Assembly: GCA_052143655.1 (NCBI GenBank)
Contig: JBKQSL010000149.1
Span: 8,246 to 72,245, forward strand
Direction: 5' to 3'
Length of the DNA stretch: 64,000 nt
DNA from: CAVSUR01 sp052143655
Lineage (GTDB): Bacteria; Actinomycetota; Actinomycetes; Streptosporangiales; Streptosporangiaceae
The notes beneath the pieces are model-generated. The model saw only the letters and a list, made by a program, of their open reading frames with translations. It had not been told where the DNA came from and did no database searches. The stretch's first letter is position 1, and the number at the start of each line of letters is the position of its first letter. Made by a program: the position numbers and the translations under genes. Shown in pieces: positions 8,115 to 17,158 of the stretch.

Positions 8115-10205
8115 GTGGCACCGCTTCTCGAGATAGACAACCTGCACACCCAGATCCGCCTGAAAGAAGGCGTCGTGCGGGCCGTGGACGGCGTGACCCT
8201 GCACATCGACCAGGGTGAGACGCTCGGCATCGTCGGCGAGTCCGGCTGCGGCAAGACCATGACCGCGCTGTCGGTGATGAACCTGCTGCCAGTGGGCGGC
8301 CATATCACCGAGGGCAGCATCCGGCTGGGCGACACCGAGATCAGCAAGCTCAATGAAGAGCAGATGCGCAAGGTCCGCGGCAACGACGTCGGGATGATCT
8401 TCCAGGACCCGCTGACCTCGCTGAACCCGACGATGACGGTGGGCAAGCAGATCGCCGAGGCGGTCACGCTGCACCGCGAGGTCTCCCGCGAGCAGGCCAT
8501 GGACCGGGCCGTCGAGGTGCTCGACCTGGTCGGCCTGCCGCGGGCCCGGGAGCGCGTCAAGGAGTACCCGCACCAGTTCTCCGGCGGCATGCGCCAGCGG
8601 GTCATGATCGCGATGGCGCTGGCCTGCGAGCCGAAGCTGCTGATCGCCGACGAGCCGACCACGGCGCTGGACGTCACCATCCAGAAGCAGATCCTGGAGC
8701 TGATCGACGGCCTGCGGCTGCGGCTGGGCATGTCGGTGATGATGGTCACCCACGACCTCGGCGTTATCGCGGGCCGGGCGGACCGGGTGGCGGTCATGTA
8801 CGCGGGCAAGGTGGCGGAGACCACCGGCACCTCGACGCTGTTCGCCAACCGGCGCCATCCCTACACCGAGGCGCTATTCGCCGCTCTGCCGGACAAGGCC
8901 GCGGAAACCCGCGAGCGGCTGTACTCGATTCCCGGCCTGCCGCCGGACCTGGTGCACCCGCCGACGGGCTGCCGGTTCGCGCCCCGCTGCCGGTATGTCA
9001 CCGACAAGTGCCGGGCCGAGGAGCCACTGCTGCGCGGCGAGACCCCCGAGCACCAGTTCGCGTGCTTCCACCCGGTCGGCGAGCCGGAGAAGGGCGGCGT
9101 GCCGGCGGTGTCCGCCTCGTCGGCCAAGCGGTCGCCGCAGGCGTACTCGGCCAACGGCAGTGCGACCAGCACTGAGCGGCTGCTGGTGGTCCAGAACCTG
9201 GTCAAGGACTTCCCGGTCACCAGCGGCGCGGTGCTGCAGCGGCGCGTCGGCTGGCTGTCGGCCGTCGCCGATGTGAGCTTCAGCATCGCCCGCGGCCAGA
9301 CCTTCGGCCTGGTGGGCGAGTCCGGTTGCGGCAAGACCACGATCGGCCGGATGATAGTCGGGCTGGAGAAGCCGACCAGCGGCAGCATCGTGATCGAGGG
9401 CATCGACCTGGCCAAGATGAGCGCCCGGGCCTACCGGCGGCAGCGCCGCAGGGTGCAGTTCATGTTCCAGGACTCCTACGCCTCGCTCGACCCGCGGATG
9501 CGTGCCGGGGCGATCCTGCGGGAGCCGCTATCCGTGCAGCACATCGGCTCGCGCCACGAGCAGGACCAGAAGGTGGCAGAGATGCTCGACCACGTCGGGC
9601 TGCCGCGGTCCTCCGTCGAGCGGTACCCGCATGAGTTCTCCGGCGGCCAGCGGCAGCGGCTCGGGTTCGCCCGCGCCCTGATCCTCTCGCCCGATCTGAT
9701 CGTGGCCGACGAGCCAGTGTCAGCGCTGGATGTGTCGATCCAGGCCCAGGTGCTCAACCTGATGCGGGAACTGCAGAGCGAGCTCGGCCTGACGTACATG
9801 TTCATCTCGCACGACCTGGCCGTGGTCCGGTACCTGTCCAGCCAGATCGGCGTCATGTACCTGGGCAAGCTCGTTGAGGTCGGTCCTGCGGACGAGGTCT
9901 ACCTCACCCCAGCCCACCCCTACACCCGGGGCCTGATCGACTCCGCGCCAGTCGCGGACCCGGAGGCGGAGAAGGCCAAGGTGAAGGCCGGCATCCGCGG
10001 CGAGCTGCCGAGCGCCATCCACCCGCCGTCCGGCTGCCGGTTCCGCACTCGCTGCCCGCTGGCGGAGGACATCTGCGCTGAAGTGGAGCCCGGGCTGAGC
10101 CAGTTCAGCCCGGCCGGTCACATGGCCGCCTGCCACTTCCCGCTGCAGCAGCCGATCGGCGCCGATGCCGGAACCGGTGCGGCCGCCCAGGCCCCGCTGG
10201 CCTAG
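8115..10205 (+). CDS. Fused OppD-OppF ABC transporter ATPase
   Basis: One chain of 696 residues holding two complete nucleotide-binding domains. The first has Walker A GESGCGKT at residue 41, signature FSGGMRQR near 156 and Walker B LLIADEPTT. The second has Walker A GESGCGKTT at residue 401, signature FSGGQRQR near 509 and its own Walker B. Each is followed by the Cys-containing C-terminal segment typical of OppD/F (CRFAPRCRYVTDKC and CRFRTRCPLAEDIC). The halves are joined by a Ser/Ala-rich linker at about 330-355. Separate OppD and OppF genes serve the second system at 20041-22220. GTG at 8115 has AAAGGAGA 7 nt upstream. Confidence 0.94.
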   Translation: MAPLLEIDNLHTQIRLKEGVVRAVDGVTLHIDQGETLGIVGESGCGKTMTALSVMNLLPVGGHITEGSIRLGDTEISKLNEEQMRKVRGNDVGMIFQDPLTSLNPTMTVGKQIAEAVTLHREVSREQAMDRAVEVLDLVGLPRARERVKEYPHQFSGGMRQRVMIAMALACEPKLLIADEPTTALDVTIQKQILELIDGLRLRLGMSVMMVTHDLGVIAGRADRVAVMYAGKVAETTGTSTLFANRRHPYTEALFAALPDKAAETRERLYSIPGLPPDLVHPPTGCRFAPRCRYVTDKCRAEEPLLRGETPEHQFACFHPVGEPEKGGVPAVSASSAKRSPQAYSANGSATSTERLLVVQNLVKDFPVTSGAVLQRRVGWLSAVADVSFSIARGQTFGLVGESGCGKTTIGRMIVGLEKPTSGSIVIEGIDLAKMSARAYRRQRRRVQFMFQDSYASLDPRMRAGAILREPLSVQHIGSRHEQDQKVAEMLDHVGLPRSSVERYPHEFSGGQRQRLGFARALILSPDLIVADEPVSALDVSIQAQVLNLMRELQSELGLTYMFISHDLAVVRYLSSQIGVMYLGKLVEVGPADEVYLTPAHPYTRGLIDSAPVADPEAEKAKVKAGIRGELPSAIHPPSGCRFRTRCPLAEDICAEVEPGLSQFSPAGHMAACHFPLQQPIGADAGTGAAAQAPLA

Positions 10206-10225
10206 GCGGCACCCGGGCAGCTGAG

Positions 10226-10253
10226 GTCAGCGCGGCCCGCCGGCTGCGCTGAC
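10226..10253. terminator. Hairpin terminator after ABC operon
   Basis: Perfect 8-bp arms gtcagcgc (10226-10233) and gcgctgac (10246-10253) around a 12-nt loop, about 20 bp after the ATPase stop codon. It plausibly ends the first ABC operon before the DUF3090 gene. Confidence 0.6.
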
Positions 10254-10408
10254 GGCCTGGCCGGGCTGCTGACCGGCCGGGACGCTGCTGGCCGGCGGTC
10301 GGCCGTCGGGACCGGCCGGGACGCCGTAGAGTCAGGTGTGGGCCGTGCGCCAGGCCACGGCCGGCGCCGGGTGCGGATACCAGGACGTGGGCGCGGAAGG
10401 ATAGGAGC

Positions 10409-10969
10409 ATGCCGGTCTTTTCCTACGACCCACCAGAGCGGTTCATCGCCGGGACCGTGGGGCAGCCAGGCGACCGCACCTTCTACCTGCAGGCCAGGGC
10501 GGCCGGCCGGATCACCAGCGTGGCGCTGGAGAAGGCGCAGGTCAGCCAGCTGGCCGAGCGGCTCGATGAGCTGCTGGACGAGATACTGCGCCGTACCGCC
10601 GGCGATGCCGAGGTGCCCGCCGCGGCGCCTGCCGGGCTGGCCGACGACGGGCCGCTGGAGTTGCCGCTGACCGAGGACTTCCGGGTCGGGGCCATCGCCC
10701 TTGCCTGGGACCACGACGACGGCCGGGTGATCATCGAGGCGCAGGAAGAGACCGAGGAGCCGATCGAGCCGCTGGCGGACGACGTGCCCGAGGACGGTCC
10801 CGGCGTGCTCCGGGTCCGCATTACCGCGGCCCAGGCCCGCGCGTTCTCCCGGCGGGCGCTGCGGGTGGTCGGCCAGGGCCGGCCGCCGTGCCCGCTGTGC
10901 GGGCTGCCGCTGGACGCGGCCGGCCACGTCTGCCCGCGGCAGAACGGGCACCGGGTCGCTCATGGCTGA
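10409..10969 (+). CDS. DUF3090 family protein
   Basis: Protein of 186 residues beginning MPVFSYDPPERFIAGTVG, the conserved start of the DUF3090 family, with a long helical middle (LAERLDELLDEILR) and an acidic loop (QEETEEPIEPL). The C-terminus holds CPLCGLPLDAAGHVCPRQNGH, a Cys/His cluster that looks like a small zinc-binding site. The function is unknown; the family is confined to actinobacteria and normally lies between a MSMEG_4193-type phosphatase and an SCO1664-type gene. The ATG at 10409 has AGGATAGGAG upstream. Its 3' end overlaps the next gene by 8 bases, so the two should be co-translated. Confidence 0.88.
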   Translation: MPVFSYDPPERFIAGTVGQPGDRTFYLQARAAGRITSVALEKAQVSQLAERLDELLDEILRRTAGDAEVPAAAPAGLADDGPLELPLTEDFRVGAIALAWDHDDGRVIIEAQEETEEPIEPLADDVPEDGPGVLRVRITAAQARAFSRRALRVVGQGRPPCPLCGLPLDAAGHVCPRQNGHRVAHG

Positions 10970-11747
10970 GCCCGCTGCCGGCCGGAAGGCCGGGGGCGCC
11001 CCGCGGCGGGGCCGGGCCGAGCCCGCCGTGATGGCCGAGAAGACGGCGCTGATGCTGCTGACCGAAGGCGAGCTGGACGTCGTGGGCCGCCTGGTCGACG
11101 CATCGAACACAACGCTGTACTGCACGGTCACGGCCGGCGGCCAGCAGGCCGCGTGCGTCTACAAGCCGGTTGCAGGCGAGCGGCCGCTGTGGGACTTCCC
11201 GGCCGGCTCGCTGGCCGGCCGGGAAGTGGCCGCCTACCAGGTGTCCCGGGCGGCAGGCTGGGACGTGGCGCCGCCGACCGTGTTCCGGGACGGCCCGTTC
11301 GGGCCGGGCATGTGCCAGCTGTGGATCGACACCGACGAGCGGGTGGACCTGCTGGCCCTGGCCCGGCGGACCGACCACCAGGGGCTGCGCGAGATGGCAG
11401 TCTTCGACGCAGTCGTGAACAACGCCGACCGCAAGATCGGTCACCTGCTGCCCGCGCCCGGCGGCCACCTGTACGGCTGCGACCACGGTGTCTGCTTCGG
11501 CGAGGAGTACAAGCTGCGCACGGTGCTGTGGCAGTGGCGCGGCACCCGGCTGACCAAGCAGTCCGTCAGCGCGCTGACCACGCTGCAGGACAGCTTGGAC
11601 AACGGCGGGCTCGCGGCCGAGCTGGGCCAGTGGCTCTCCCCGGAGGAAGTCACGGCCACCCGGCAGCGGATCGGCACGCTGCTGATGCACCGGGTGCACC
11701 CCTACCCGCCCGAAGACTGGCCCGCCGTCCCCTGGCCGCCGATTTAA
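10962..11747 (+). CDS. SCO1664 family kinase-like protein
   Basis: Protein of 261 residues from the first ATG, or 238 from the ATG at 11031, where the family-like sequence begins. It has features of the PI3K/PI4K-like kinase fold: a nucleotide-binding strand region (CVYKPVAGERPLWDF), a catalytic-loop-like NNADRKIGH and a metal-binding-like DHGVCF. This suggests a phosphotransferase, but the substrate is unknown. In many actinobacteria this gene sits beside DUF3090, mshC and PAC2; mshC is not present in this interval. Neither start has a strong ribosome binding site; overlap with DUF3090 favours the upstream one. Confidence 0.82.
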   Translation: MAEPAAGRKAGGAPRRGRAEPAVMAEKTALMLLTEGELDVVGRLVDASNTTLYCTVTAGGQQAACVYKPVAGERPLWDFPAGSLAGREVAAYQVSRAAGWDVAPPTVFRDGPFGPGMCQLWIDTDERVDLLALARRTDHQGLREMAVFDAVVNNADRKIGHLLPAPGGHLYGCDHGVCFGEEYKLRTVLWQWRGTRLTKQSVSALTTLQDSLDNGGLAAELGQWLSPEEVTATRQRIGTLLMHRVHPYPPEDWPAVPWPPI

Positions 11748-11748
11748 C

Positions 11749-11922
11749 CCGGGGGCCGAGCCCCCGGAGCCCCCCGAACACCGCTGGCCGTTTGCGCGGC
11801 ACTGACCCGGGGCTCACACCCTGGGCTCTGCAGCCGATCCTTCGGGCCCGGCGGGCCCTCGGATCGGCCTTCCGAAGATTTGGGACCGCTCGCTCGGGTC
11901 CGGCGGGCCCTCGCGAGCGGTC
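11749..11922. terminator. Three hairpins between convergent genes
   Basis: The gap between the SCO1664-type gene (+) and PAC2 (-) holds three inverted repeats. The first (arms 11749-11756 and 11760-11767, loop cga) follows the TAA directly. The second has arms 11833-11840 and 11861-11868. The third has perfect 10-bp arms 11884-11893 and 11913-11922 and overlaps the PAC2 stop codon. The second and third enclose nearly the same 19-nt loop (tcggg[c/t]ccggcgggccctc) although their stems are unrelated. Together they would act as a bidirectional terminator. Confidence 0.75.
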
Positions 11923-12814
11923 AGCGGTCGTGGCCGCGGCGGCGGAGGTAGCGCTCGAACTCGCGGGCTATCGCGTCTCCGCTGGCTTCGGGCAGGTCGG
12001 TGGCGTCCTTGGCTTCCTCCAGGGTCCGCACATACTCGGCGACCTCGGAGTCCTGCTCGGCCAGCTCGTCCACGCCGCGCTCCCAGGCGCGCGCCTCTTC
12101 GGGCAGATCACCTAGCGGCAGCGGGATGTCCAGGATGTCCTCGACGCCGCGCAGCAGCGCGAGCGTCGCCTTCGGGCTCGGCGGCTGCGCCACGTAGTGC
12201 GGCACCGCGGCCCACAGCGACACGGCCGGGATGCCCGCCCCGGCGCAGGCCTGCTGCAGCACGCCCACGATCCCGGTCGGTCCCTTGTAGTCGACCGGCT
12301 CGACGTGCAGCCGGGCGGCCAGCGCCGCATCGGAGGCCGCCGCGGTAACCGGTACCGGCCGGGTGTGCGGCGAATCCGCGAGCAGAGCGCCCAGCAGCAC
12401 CACCAGCTCGACGCCGAGTTCGCCGAACGCGGTCAGCAGCTCGGCCGCGAACCCGCGCCAGCGCATGTTCGGCTCGATGCCATGCACGAGGATCAGGTCC
12501 CGGTCGGCCTGCCGGGGCCGGACTGTCGTCAGCCGGGTCGTGGGCCACACCAGGCGGCCGGTCTTACCGTCGGCGACCTCCATCATCGGCCGCGTGACCT
12601 GGAAGTCGTAGAAGTCCTCGGGGTCGATCTCGCCGACCGCGGCGCAGTCCCAGGAGTCGCCCAGGTGAGCCATCGCGCCGCTGGCCGCCTCGCCGGCGTC
12701 GTTCCACCCCTCGAACGCGGCAACCAGCGCCGGCGCATTGAGCTTGCCGATGTCCTCGAGCTCGATTGTCCGGCACCTCCTCCCGCGCTCGGCGTGACCC
12801 GGCGACGGGTCCAC
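11921..12814 (-). CDS. PAC2 family (proteasome assembly chaperone-like) protein
   Basis: Protein of up to 297 residues with the PAC2-family core: APALVAAFEGWNDAGEAA near the N-terminus, HGIEPNMRWRGFAAEL in the middle, VSLWAAVPHYVAQPPSPKATLALL, and a C-terminal acidic helix. The eukaryotic relatives help assemble the 20S proteasome; the role of the actinobacterial proteins is not established. The start is odd. Homologues normally begin M-I-E-L-E, and AGGAGG (12781-12776) lies 6 nt before that position, but the codon there is ACA (12769-12767). The only standard start in frame is GTG at 12814, which has no ribosome binding site. Confidence 0.85.
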   Translation of the reverse strand: MDPSPGHAERGRRCRTIELEDIGKLNAPALVAAFEGWNDAGEAASGAMAHLGDSWDCAAVGEIDPEDFYDFQVTRPMMEVADGKTGRLVWPTTRLTTVRPRQADRDLILVHGIEPNMRWRGFAAELLTAFGELGVELVVLLGALLADSPHTRPVPVTAAASDAALAARLHVEPVDYKGPTGIVGVLQQACAGAGIPAVSLWAAVPHYVAQPPSPKATLALLRGVEDILDIPLPLGDLPEEARAWERGVDELAEQDSEVAEYVRTLEEAKDATDLPEASGDAIAREFERYLRRRGHDR

Positions 12815-12852
12815 ACTACGTGCCGGCGGCCGGTCACGTGATTCGCGGCCTC

Positions 12853-12858
12853 TAGGAT
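12853..12858 (+). promoter_or_regulatory. -10 box of metH
   Basis: TAGGAT lies 9 nt upstream of the metH ATG, so transcription should begin at or just before the start codon. There is no room for a cobalamin riboswitch or a ribosome binding site in the message. Confidence 0.5.
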
Positions 12859-12867
12859 AGAACCATC

Positions 12868-15800
12868 ATGTCGCAGTCCACGCCTGCCCGGTCGCCCGGC
12901 GCCCACCCTGCTGACGCCCCGTCGGCCCCGGCCCCGTCCCTGGCTGATCCCGCCGCTGCGGCACGCATCGCTGCCGCGCCGGGGCTGCGCTCTGCGCTGG
13001 CCCGGCGGCTGGTCATCGCCGACGGTGCGATGGGGTCGATGCTCCAGGTCAGCCCGCTGACGCTGGACGACTTCGCCGGTCACGAGGGCTGCAACGAGAT
13101 CCTCAACGTGACCCGGCCGGACATCGTCACGGCCATCCACCACAGCTACCTGGCCGTCGGTGTGGACTGCGTCACCACTAACACTTTCGGCGCCAATCTC
13201 GGCAACCTCGGCGAGTACGGCATCGCCAGCCGGATCGCCGAGCTGGCCGAGGCGGGCGCCCGGCTGGCCCGCCAGGCCGCGGACGCGCACGCCACGCAGG
13301 ACCTGCCGCGGTGGGTGCTGGGCTCGATCGGCCCGGGCACCCAGCTGCCCACCCTCGGCCACGTCACGTTCGCGGCGCTGCGTGACAGCTACGCCGACTG
13401 CGCGGCCGCGCTGCTGCGCGGCGGCGCCGACGCCCTGATAGTGGAAACCTGCCAGGACATGCTGCAGGCCAAGGCCGCCGTGGTCGGCTGCCGCCGGGCC
13501 ATTGCGGCCGCGGGTGCTGACGTGCCGCTGATCGTCAGCGTGACGATCGAGACCACCGGCGCGATGCTGCTCGGCACCGAGATCGGCGCCGCGCTGACCA
13601 CGCTGGAGCCGCTGGGCATCGACCTGATCGGGCTGAACTGCGCGACCGGTCCCGCGGAGATGAGTGAGCACCTGCGCTACCTGGCCGCGCACGCCCGGGT
13701 GCCGCTGTCGTGCATGCCCAACGCCGGCCTGCCCGAGCTGACCAGCGACGGCGCCTACTACCCGGTGACGCCGGCGGAGCTGGCCGACGCGCACGAGCAG
13801 TTCGCTGCCGAGTTCGGCCTGGCGCTGGCCGGCGGCTGCTGCGGTACGACGCCCGAGCACATGGCGGCGGTGGTGGCCCGGCTGCACGGCCGGCCGCTGC
13901 GCCCGCACCGGGCCCGGCCGGAGGCCGGCGTGTCGTCGCTCTACCAGCACGTGCCGTTCCGGCAGGACACCGCGTTCCTGGCGATCGGCGAGCGCACCAA
14001 CGCCAACGGGTCCAAGGCGTTCCGCGAGGCGATGCTGGACGGCCGTTACGACGACTGCGTGGAGATCGCCCGCGCCCAGACCAGGGACGGCGCGCACCTG
14101 CTCGACGTGTGCGTGGACTACGTCGGCCGGGACGGCCCCGCCGACATGGCCCAGGTCGTCGGCCGGCTGGCCACCGCGGCGACGCTGCCGCTGGTGCTGG
14201 ATTCCACCGAGCCCGCGGTCATCGAGGCAGGCCTGGAGCTGCTGGGCGGCCGGGCCGTGGTCAACTCGGTGAACTACGAGGACGGCGACGGCCCGCAGTC
14301 CCGGAACGCCCGGCTGATGCCGGTCGTGCGCGAGCACGGCGCGGCGGTGATCGCGCTGACCATCGACGAGGAGGGCCAGGCCCGCACCGCCGAGCGCAAG
14401 GTGGCCGTGGCCAGCCGGCTGATCGAGGACCTGACCGGGAACTGGGGGATGCGCCCGGCCGACATCATCATGGACTGCCTGACCTTCCCGATCGCCACCG
14501 GCCAGGAGGAGACCCGGCGCGACGGCCTGGAGACCATCGAGGCGATCCGCGAGCTGAAGCGGCGCTATCCCGACGTGCAGACCACCCTGGGCGTCTCCAA
14601 CGTCTCCTTCGGCCTGAACCCCGCCGCCCGGGCCGTGCTGAACTCGGTGTTCCTGGCCGAGTGCGTCCGCGCCGGGCTGGACTCGGCCATCGTGCACGCG
14701 GCCCGGATCATGCCCATCGCCCGTATCGGCCAGGACCAGCTGGAAACCGCGCTGGACCTGATCTACGACCGGCGGCGGCCCGGCTACGATCCGCTGCAGC
14801 GGCTGCTGGAGCTGTTCGCCGGGGTAGACGCCGCCTCGGTGCGGGCCAGCCGGGCGGCCGAGCTGGCCGGGCTGCCGCTGTGGGAGCGGCTCAAGCGCCG
14901 GATCATCGACGGCGAGCGGGTCGGCCTGGAGGCCGACCTGGACGAGGCACTGGCCCGGCGGCCCGCCCTGGAGATCGTCAACGACGTGCTGCTGGACGGC
15001 ATGAAGACGGTCGGCGAGCTGTTCGGCTCGGGCCAGATGCAGCTGCCGTTCGTGCTGACCTCCGCCGAGGTCATGAAGGCCGCGGTCGCCTACCTGGAGC
15101 CGCACATGGAGCGCTCCGGCCAGCGCGGCAAGGGCCGGATCGTGCTCGCCACGGTGAAGGGCGACGTGCACGACATCGGCAAGAACCTGGTCGACATCAT
15201 CTTGTCGAACAACGGCTACGACGTGGTCAACATCGGCATCAAGCAGCCGGTCTCGGCGATCCTGGATGCGGCGGCCGAGCACGACGCCGACGTCATCGGG
15301 ATGTCCGGGCTGCTGGTGAAGTCCACCGTGGTCATGCGGGACAACCTGGCCGAGCTGAACTCCCGGCAGCTGTCGGGCCGCTGGCCGGTGCTGCTGGGCG
15401 GCGCGGCGCTGACTCGGGCGTACGTGGAAACTGACCTGGCCGACCTGTTCGAGGGCGAGGTCCGCTACGCGCGGGATGCGTTCGAGGGCCTGCGGCTGAT
15501 GGACGCGTTCATGGCGGTCAAGCACGGCGAGGACGGCGCGCAGCTGCCACCGCTGCGGCCGCGGCGGGTCCGGGCCGAGCCCGCCCGCGCGGCCGAGGCG
15601 CCGGCCGCAGGCACGCCGGCCCGGTCCGACGTCTCCGCCAGCGTGCCGGTGCCGCAGCCGCCGTTCTGGGGCAGCCGGGTGGTCCGCGGCATCCCGCTGG
15701 CGGACTACGCCAGCTACCTGGACGAGCGGGCGCTGTTCATCGGGCAGTGGGGACTCAAGCCGGGCCGCGGTCCGGACGGGCTGTCCCACCAGGAACTGGC

Positions 15801-16440
15801 GGAGACCCAGGGACGGCCCCGGCTGCGGATGTGGCTGGAGCGGGGGCAGACCGCCGGGCTGCTGCAGGCGGCGCTGGTGTACGGGTTCTTCCCGTGCGTC
15901 AGCGAGGGCGATGACCTGATCATCCTGGACGCGGGCGGCGCCGAGCGGGAACGCTTCCGCTTCCCCCGGCAGCACCGTGACCGGCGGCTGTGCCTGGCGG
16001 ATTACTTCCGGCCCCGGTCGTCCGGCGAGACCGATGTCGTGGCCCTGCAGCTGGTGACCATGGGCGGGCGGATCAGCGAGGCTACCGGCGAGCTGTTCGC
16101 CAAGAACGCCTACCGCGACTACCTCGAACTGCACGGCCTGTCGGTCCAGCTCGCCGAGGCGCTGGCCGAGTACTGGCACGCGCGGGTCCGGGCCGAGCTC
16201 GGCATCAGCGCCGCCGACCCGGCCGACATCGACGGCATCCTGCGGGTCGGCTACCAGGGCTGCCGGTACTCGTTCGGCTATCCAGCCTGCCCGGACCTGG
16301 AGGACCGGGCGAAGGTGGTGCGGCTGCTGGACCCGGACCGGATCGGGGTGAGCCTGTCCGAGGAGTTCCAGCTGGCGCCGGAGCAGTCCACGGACGCGCT
16401 GATCGCGCACCACCCGGAAGCTAAGTACTTCAGCGCCTGA
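12868..16440 (+). CDS. metH: Cobalamin-dependent methionine synthase
   Basis: Full-length enzyme of 1190 residues that transfers a methyl group from methyltetrahydrofolate via cobalamin to homocysteine. Domains in order: homocysteine-binding (about 40-345) with zinc ligands Cys258 (NCATG) and Cys324/Cys325 (GGCCGTTP); folate-binding (about 370-630) starting at FLAIGERTNANGSKAF; cobalamin cap and Rossmann domain with DVHDIGKN, where His768 is the lower axial cobalt ligand; and the C-terminal S-adenosylmethionine reactivation domain (about 940-1190) with GYQGCRYSFGYPACPD. The transcript is probably leaderless. A HAD phosphatase gene follows after one base. Confidence 0.97.
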   Translation: MSQSTPARSPGAHPADAPSAPAPSLADPAAAARIAAAPGLRSALARRLVIADGAMGSMLQVSPLTLDDFAGHEGCNEILNVTRPDIVTAIHHSYLAVGVDCVTTNTFGANLGNLGEYGIASRIAELAEAGARLARQAADAHATQDLPRWVLGSIGPGTQLPTLGHVTFAALRDSYADCAAALLRGGADALIVETCQDMLQAKAAVVGCRRAIAAAGADVPLIVSVTIETTGAMLLGTEIGAALTTLEPLGIDLIGLNCATGPAEMSEHLRYLAAHARVPLSCMPNAGLPELTSDGAYYPVTPAELADAHEQFAAEFGLALAGGCCGTTPEHMAAVVARLHGRPLRPHRARPEAGVSSLYQHVPFRQDTAFLAIGERTNANGSKAFREAMLDGRYDDCVEIARAQTRDGAHLLDVCVDYVGRDGPADMAQVVGRLATAATLPLVLDSTEPAVIEAGLELLGGRAVVNSVNYEDGDGPQSRNARLMPVVREHGAAVIALTIDEEGQARTAERKVAVASRLIEDLTGNWGMRPADIIMDCLTFPIATGQEETRRDGLETIEAIRELKRRYPDVQTTLGVSNVSFGLNPAARAVLNSVFLAECVRAGLDSAIVHAARIMPIARIGQDQLETALDLIYDRRRPGYDPLQRLLELFAGVDAASVRASRAAELAGLPLWERLKRRIIDGERVGLEADLDEALARRPALEIVNDVLLDGMKTVGELFGSGQMQLPFVLTSAEVMKAAVAYLEPHMERSGQRGKGRIVLATVKGDVHDIGKNLVDIILSNNGYDVVNIGIKQPVSAILDAAAEHDADVIGMSGLLVKSTVVMRDNLAELNSRQLSGRWPVLLGGAALTRAYVETDLADLFEGEVRYARDAFEGLRLMDAFMAVKHGEDGAQLPPLRPRRVRAEPARAAEAPAAGTPARSDVSASVPVPQPPFWGSRVVRGIPLADYASYLDERALFIGQWGLKPGRGPDGLSHQELAETQGRPRLRMWLERGQTAGLLQAALVYGFFPCVSEGDDLIILDAGGAERERFRFPRQHRDRRLCLADYFRPRSSGETDVVALQLVTMGGRISEATGELFAKNAYRDYLELHGLSVQLAEALAEYWHARVRAELGISAADPADIDGILRVGYQGCRYSFGYPACPDLEDRAKVVRLLDPDRIGVSLSEEFQLAPEQSTDALIAHHPEAKYFSA

Positions 16441-16441
16441 G

Positions 16442-17158
16442 ATGCCGCCGCGAACTGAGCCAGCGCAGTCCGCCGGGCCTGCCGCCGGTGCGGAGCCCGG
16501 GCTGGCGGCCGTCCTGTTCGACATGGACGGGCTGCTGGTCGACACCGAGCCGCTGTGGTACGAGGTCGAGTGCGCGGTCATGGACCGGCTGGGCGGGCAG
16601 TGGACCGAGGCCGACCAGCAGGCGCTGGTCGGCGGCTCGCTGCCGCGCAGCGTGGTGTACCTGTTGCAGCGGGCGGCGCAGCCCGCCCGCCCGGCCGACG
16701 TGGCCCGCTGGCTGGTCGACGGGATGGCTGGCCTGCTGAGCACGCGGACGGTGCCGATGCTGCCGGGAGCCGCCGAACTGCTGGCCGAGGTGGCCGGGTC
16801 CGGCCTGCCCTATGCCCTGGTGACCTCCTCGGAGCGGAAGATCATGGAGGCGGTGCTCGGCCGGATCGGAGCCTGGTTCCCGGTCACTGTCTGCGGTGAC
16901 GACGTGCGCCAGTCCAAGCCCGATCCCGAGCCGTACCTGCTGGCGGCGGCCCGGCTGGGGGTTGATCCGCGGCGGTGCGTGGCGCTGGAGGACTCGCCGA
17001 ACGGCGTGGCCGCCGCCGAGGCCGCCGGGTGTCACCTGATCGCCGTGCCCAGCCTGGCCCCGGTCGAGCCGCAGCCGGACCGGGTCATCGAGGCGTCGCT
17101 GGGCCAGGTGAGCCTGGCCCGGCTGCGCGCCCTGGCCGATGGCGCCCCGCCCCGCTGA
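16442..17158 (+). CDS. HAD-superfamily phosphatase, subfamily IA
   Basis: Protein of 238 residues with the HAD motifs: nucleophile DMDGLLVDTE at about residue 26, motif II Ser/Thr in LVTSSE, Lys in SKPDPEPYL, and the acidic motif LEDSPNGVAAA. The DGLLVDTE cap region is like that of beta-phosphoglucomutase and related sugar-phosphate phosphatases. The exact substrate is unknown. The ATG is one base after the metH stop, so it is surely in the metH operon, as in many actinobacteria. Its own stop lies in a tandem repeat. Confidence 0.9.
   Translation: MPPRTEPAQSAGPAAGAEPGLAAVLFDMDGLLVDTEPLWYEVECAVMDRLGGQWTEADQQALVGGSLPRSVVYLLQRAAQPARPADVARWLVDGMAGLLSTRTVPMLPGAAELLAEVAGSGLPYALVTSSERKIMEAVLGRIGAWFPVTVCGDDVRQSKPDPEPYLLAAARLGVDPRRCVALEDSPNGVAAAEAAGCHLIAVPSLAPVEPQPDRVIEASLGQVSLARLRALADGAPPR

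Noticed and set aside
12868..12868. Cobalamin riboswitch expected upstream of metH
   Set aside because: The gap to the divergent PAC2 gene is too short and the -10 box lies 9 nt before the ATG, leaving no leader.
12583..16743. Very long open frame on the minus strand opposite metH (over 1300 codons)
   Set aside because: It is antisense to an unmistakable metH, has no recognisable domain, and its His/Gly/Arg/Gln composition is that of the antisense frame of GC-rich coding DNA.
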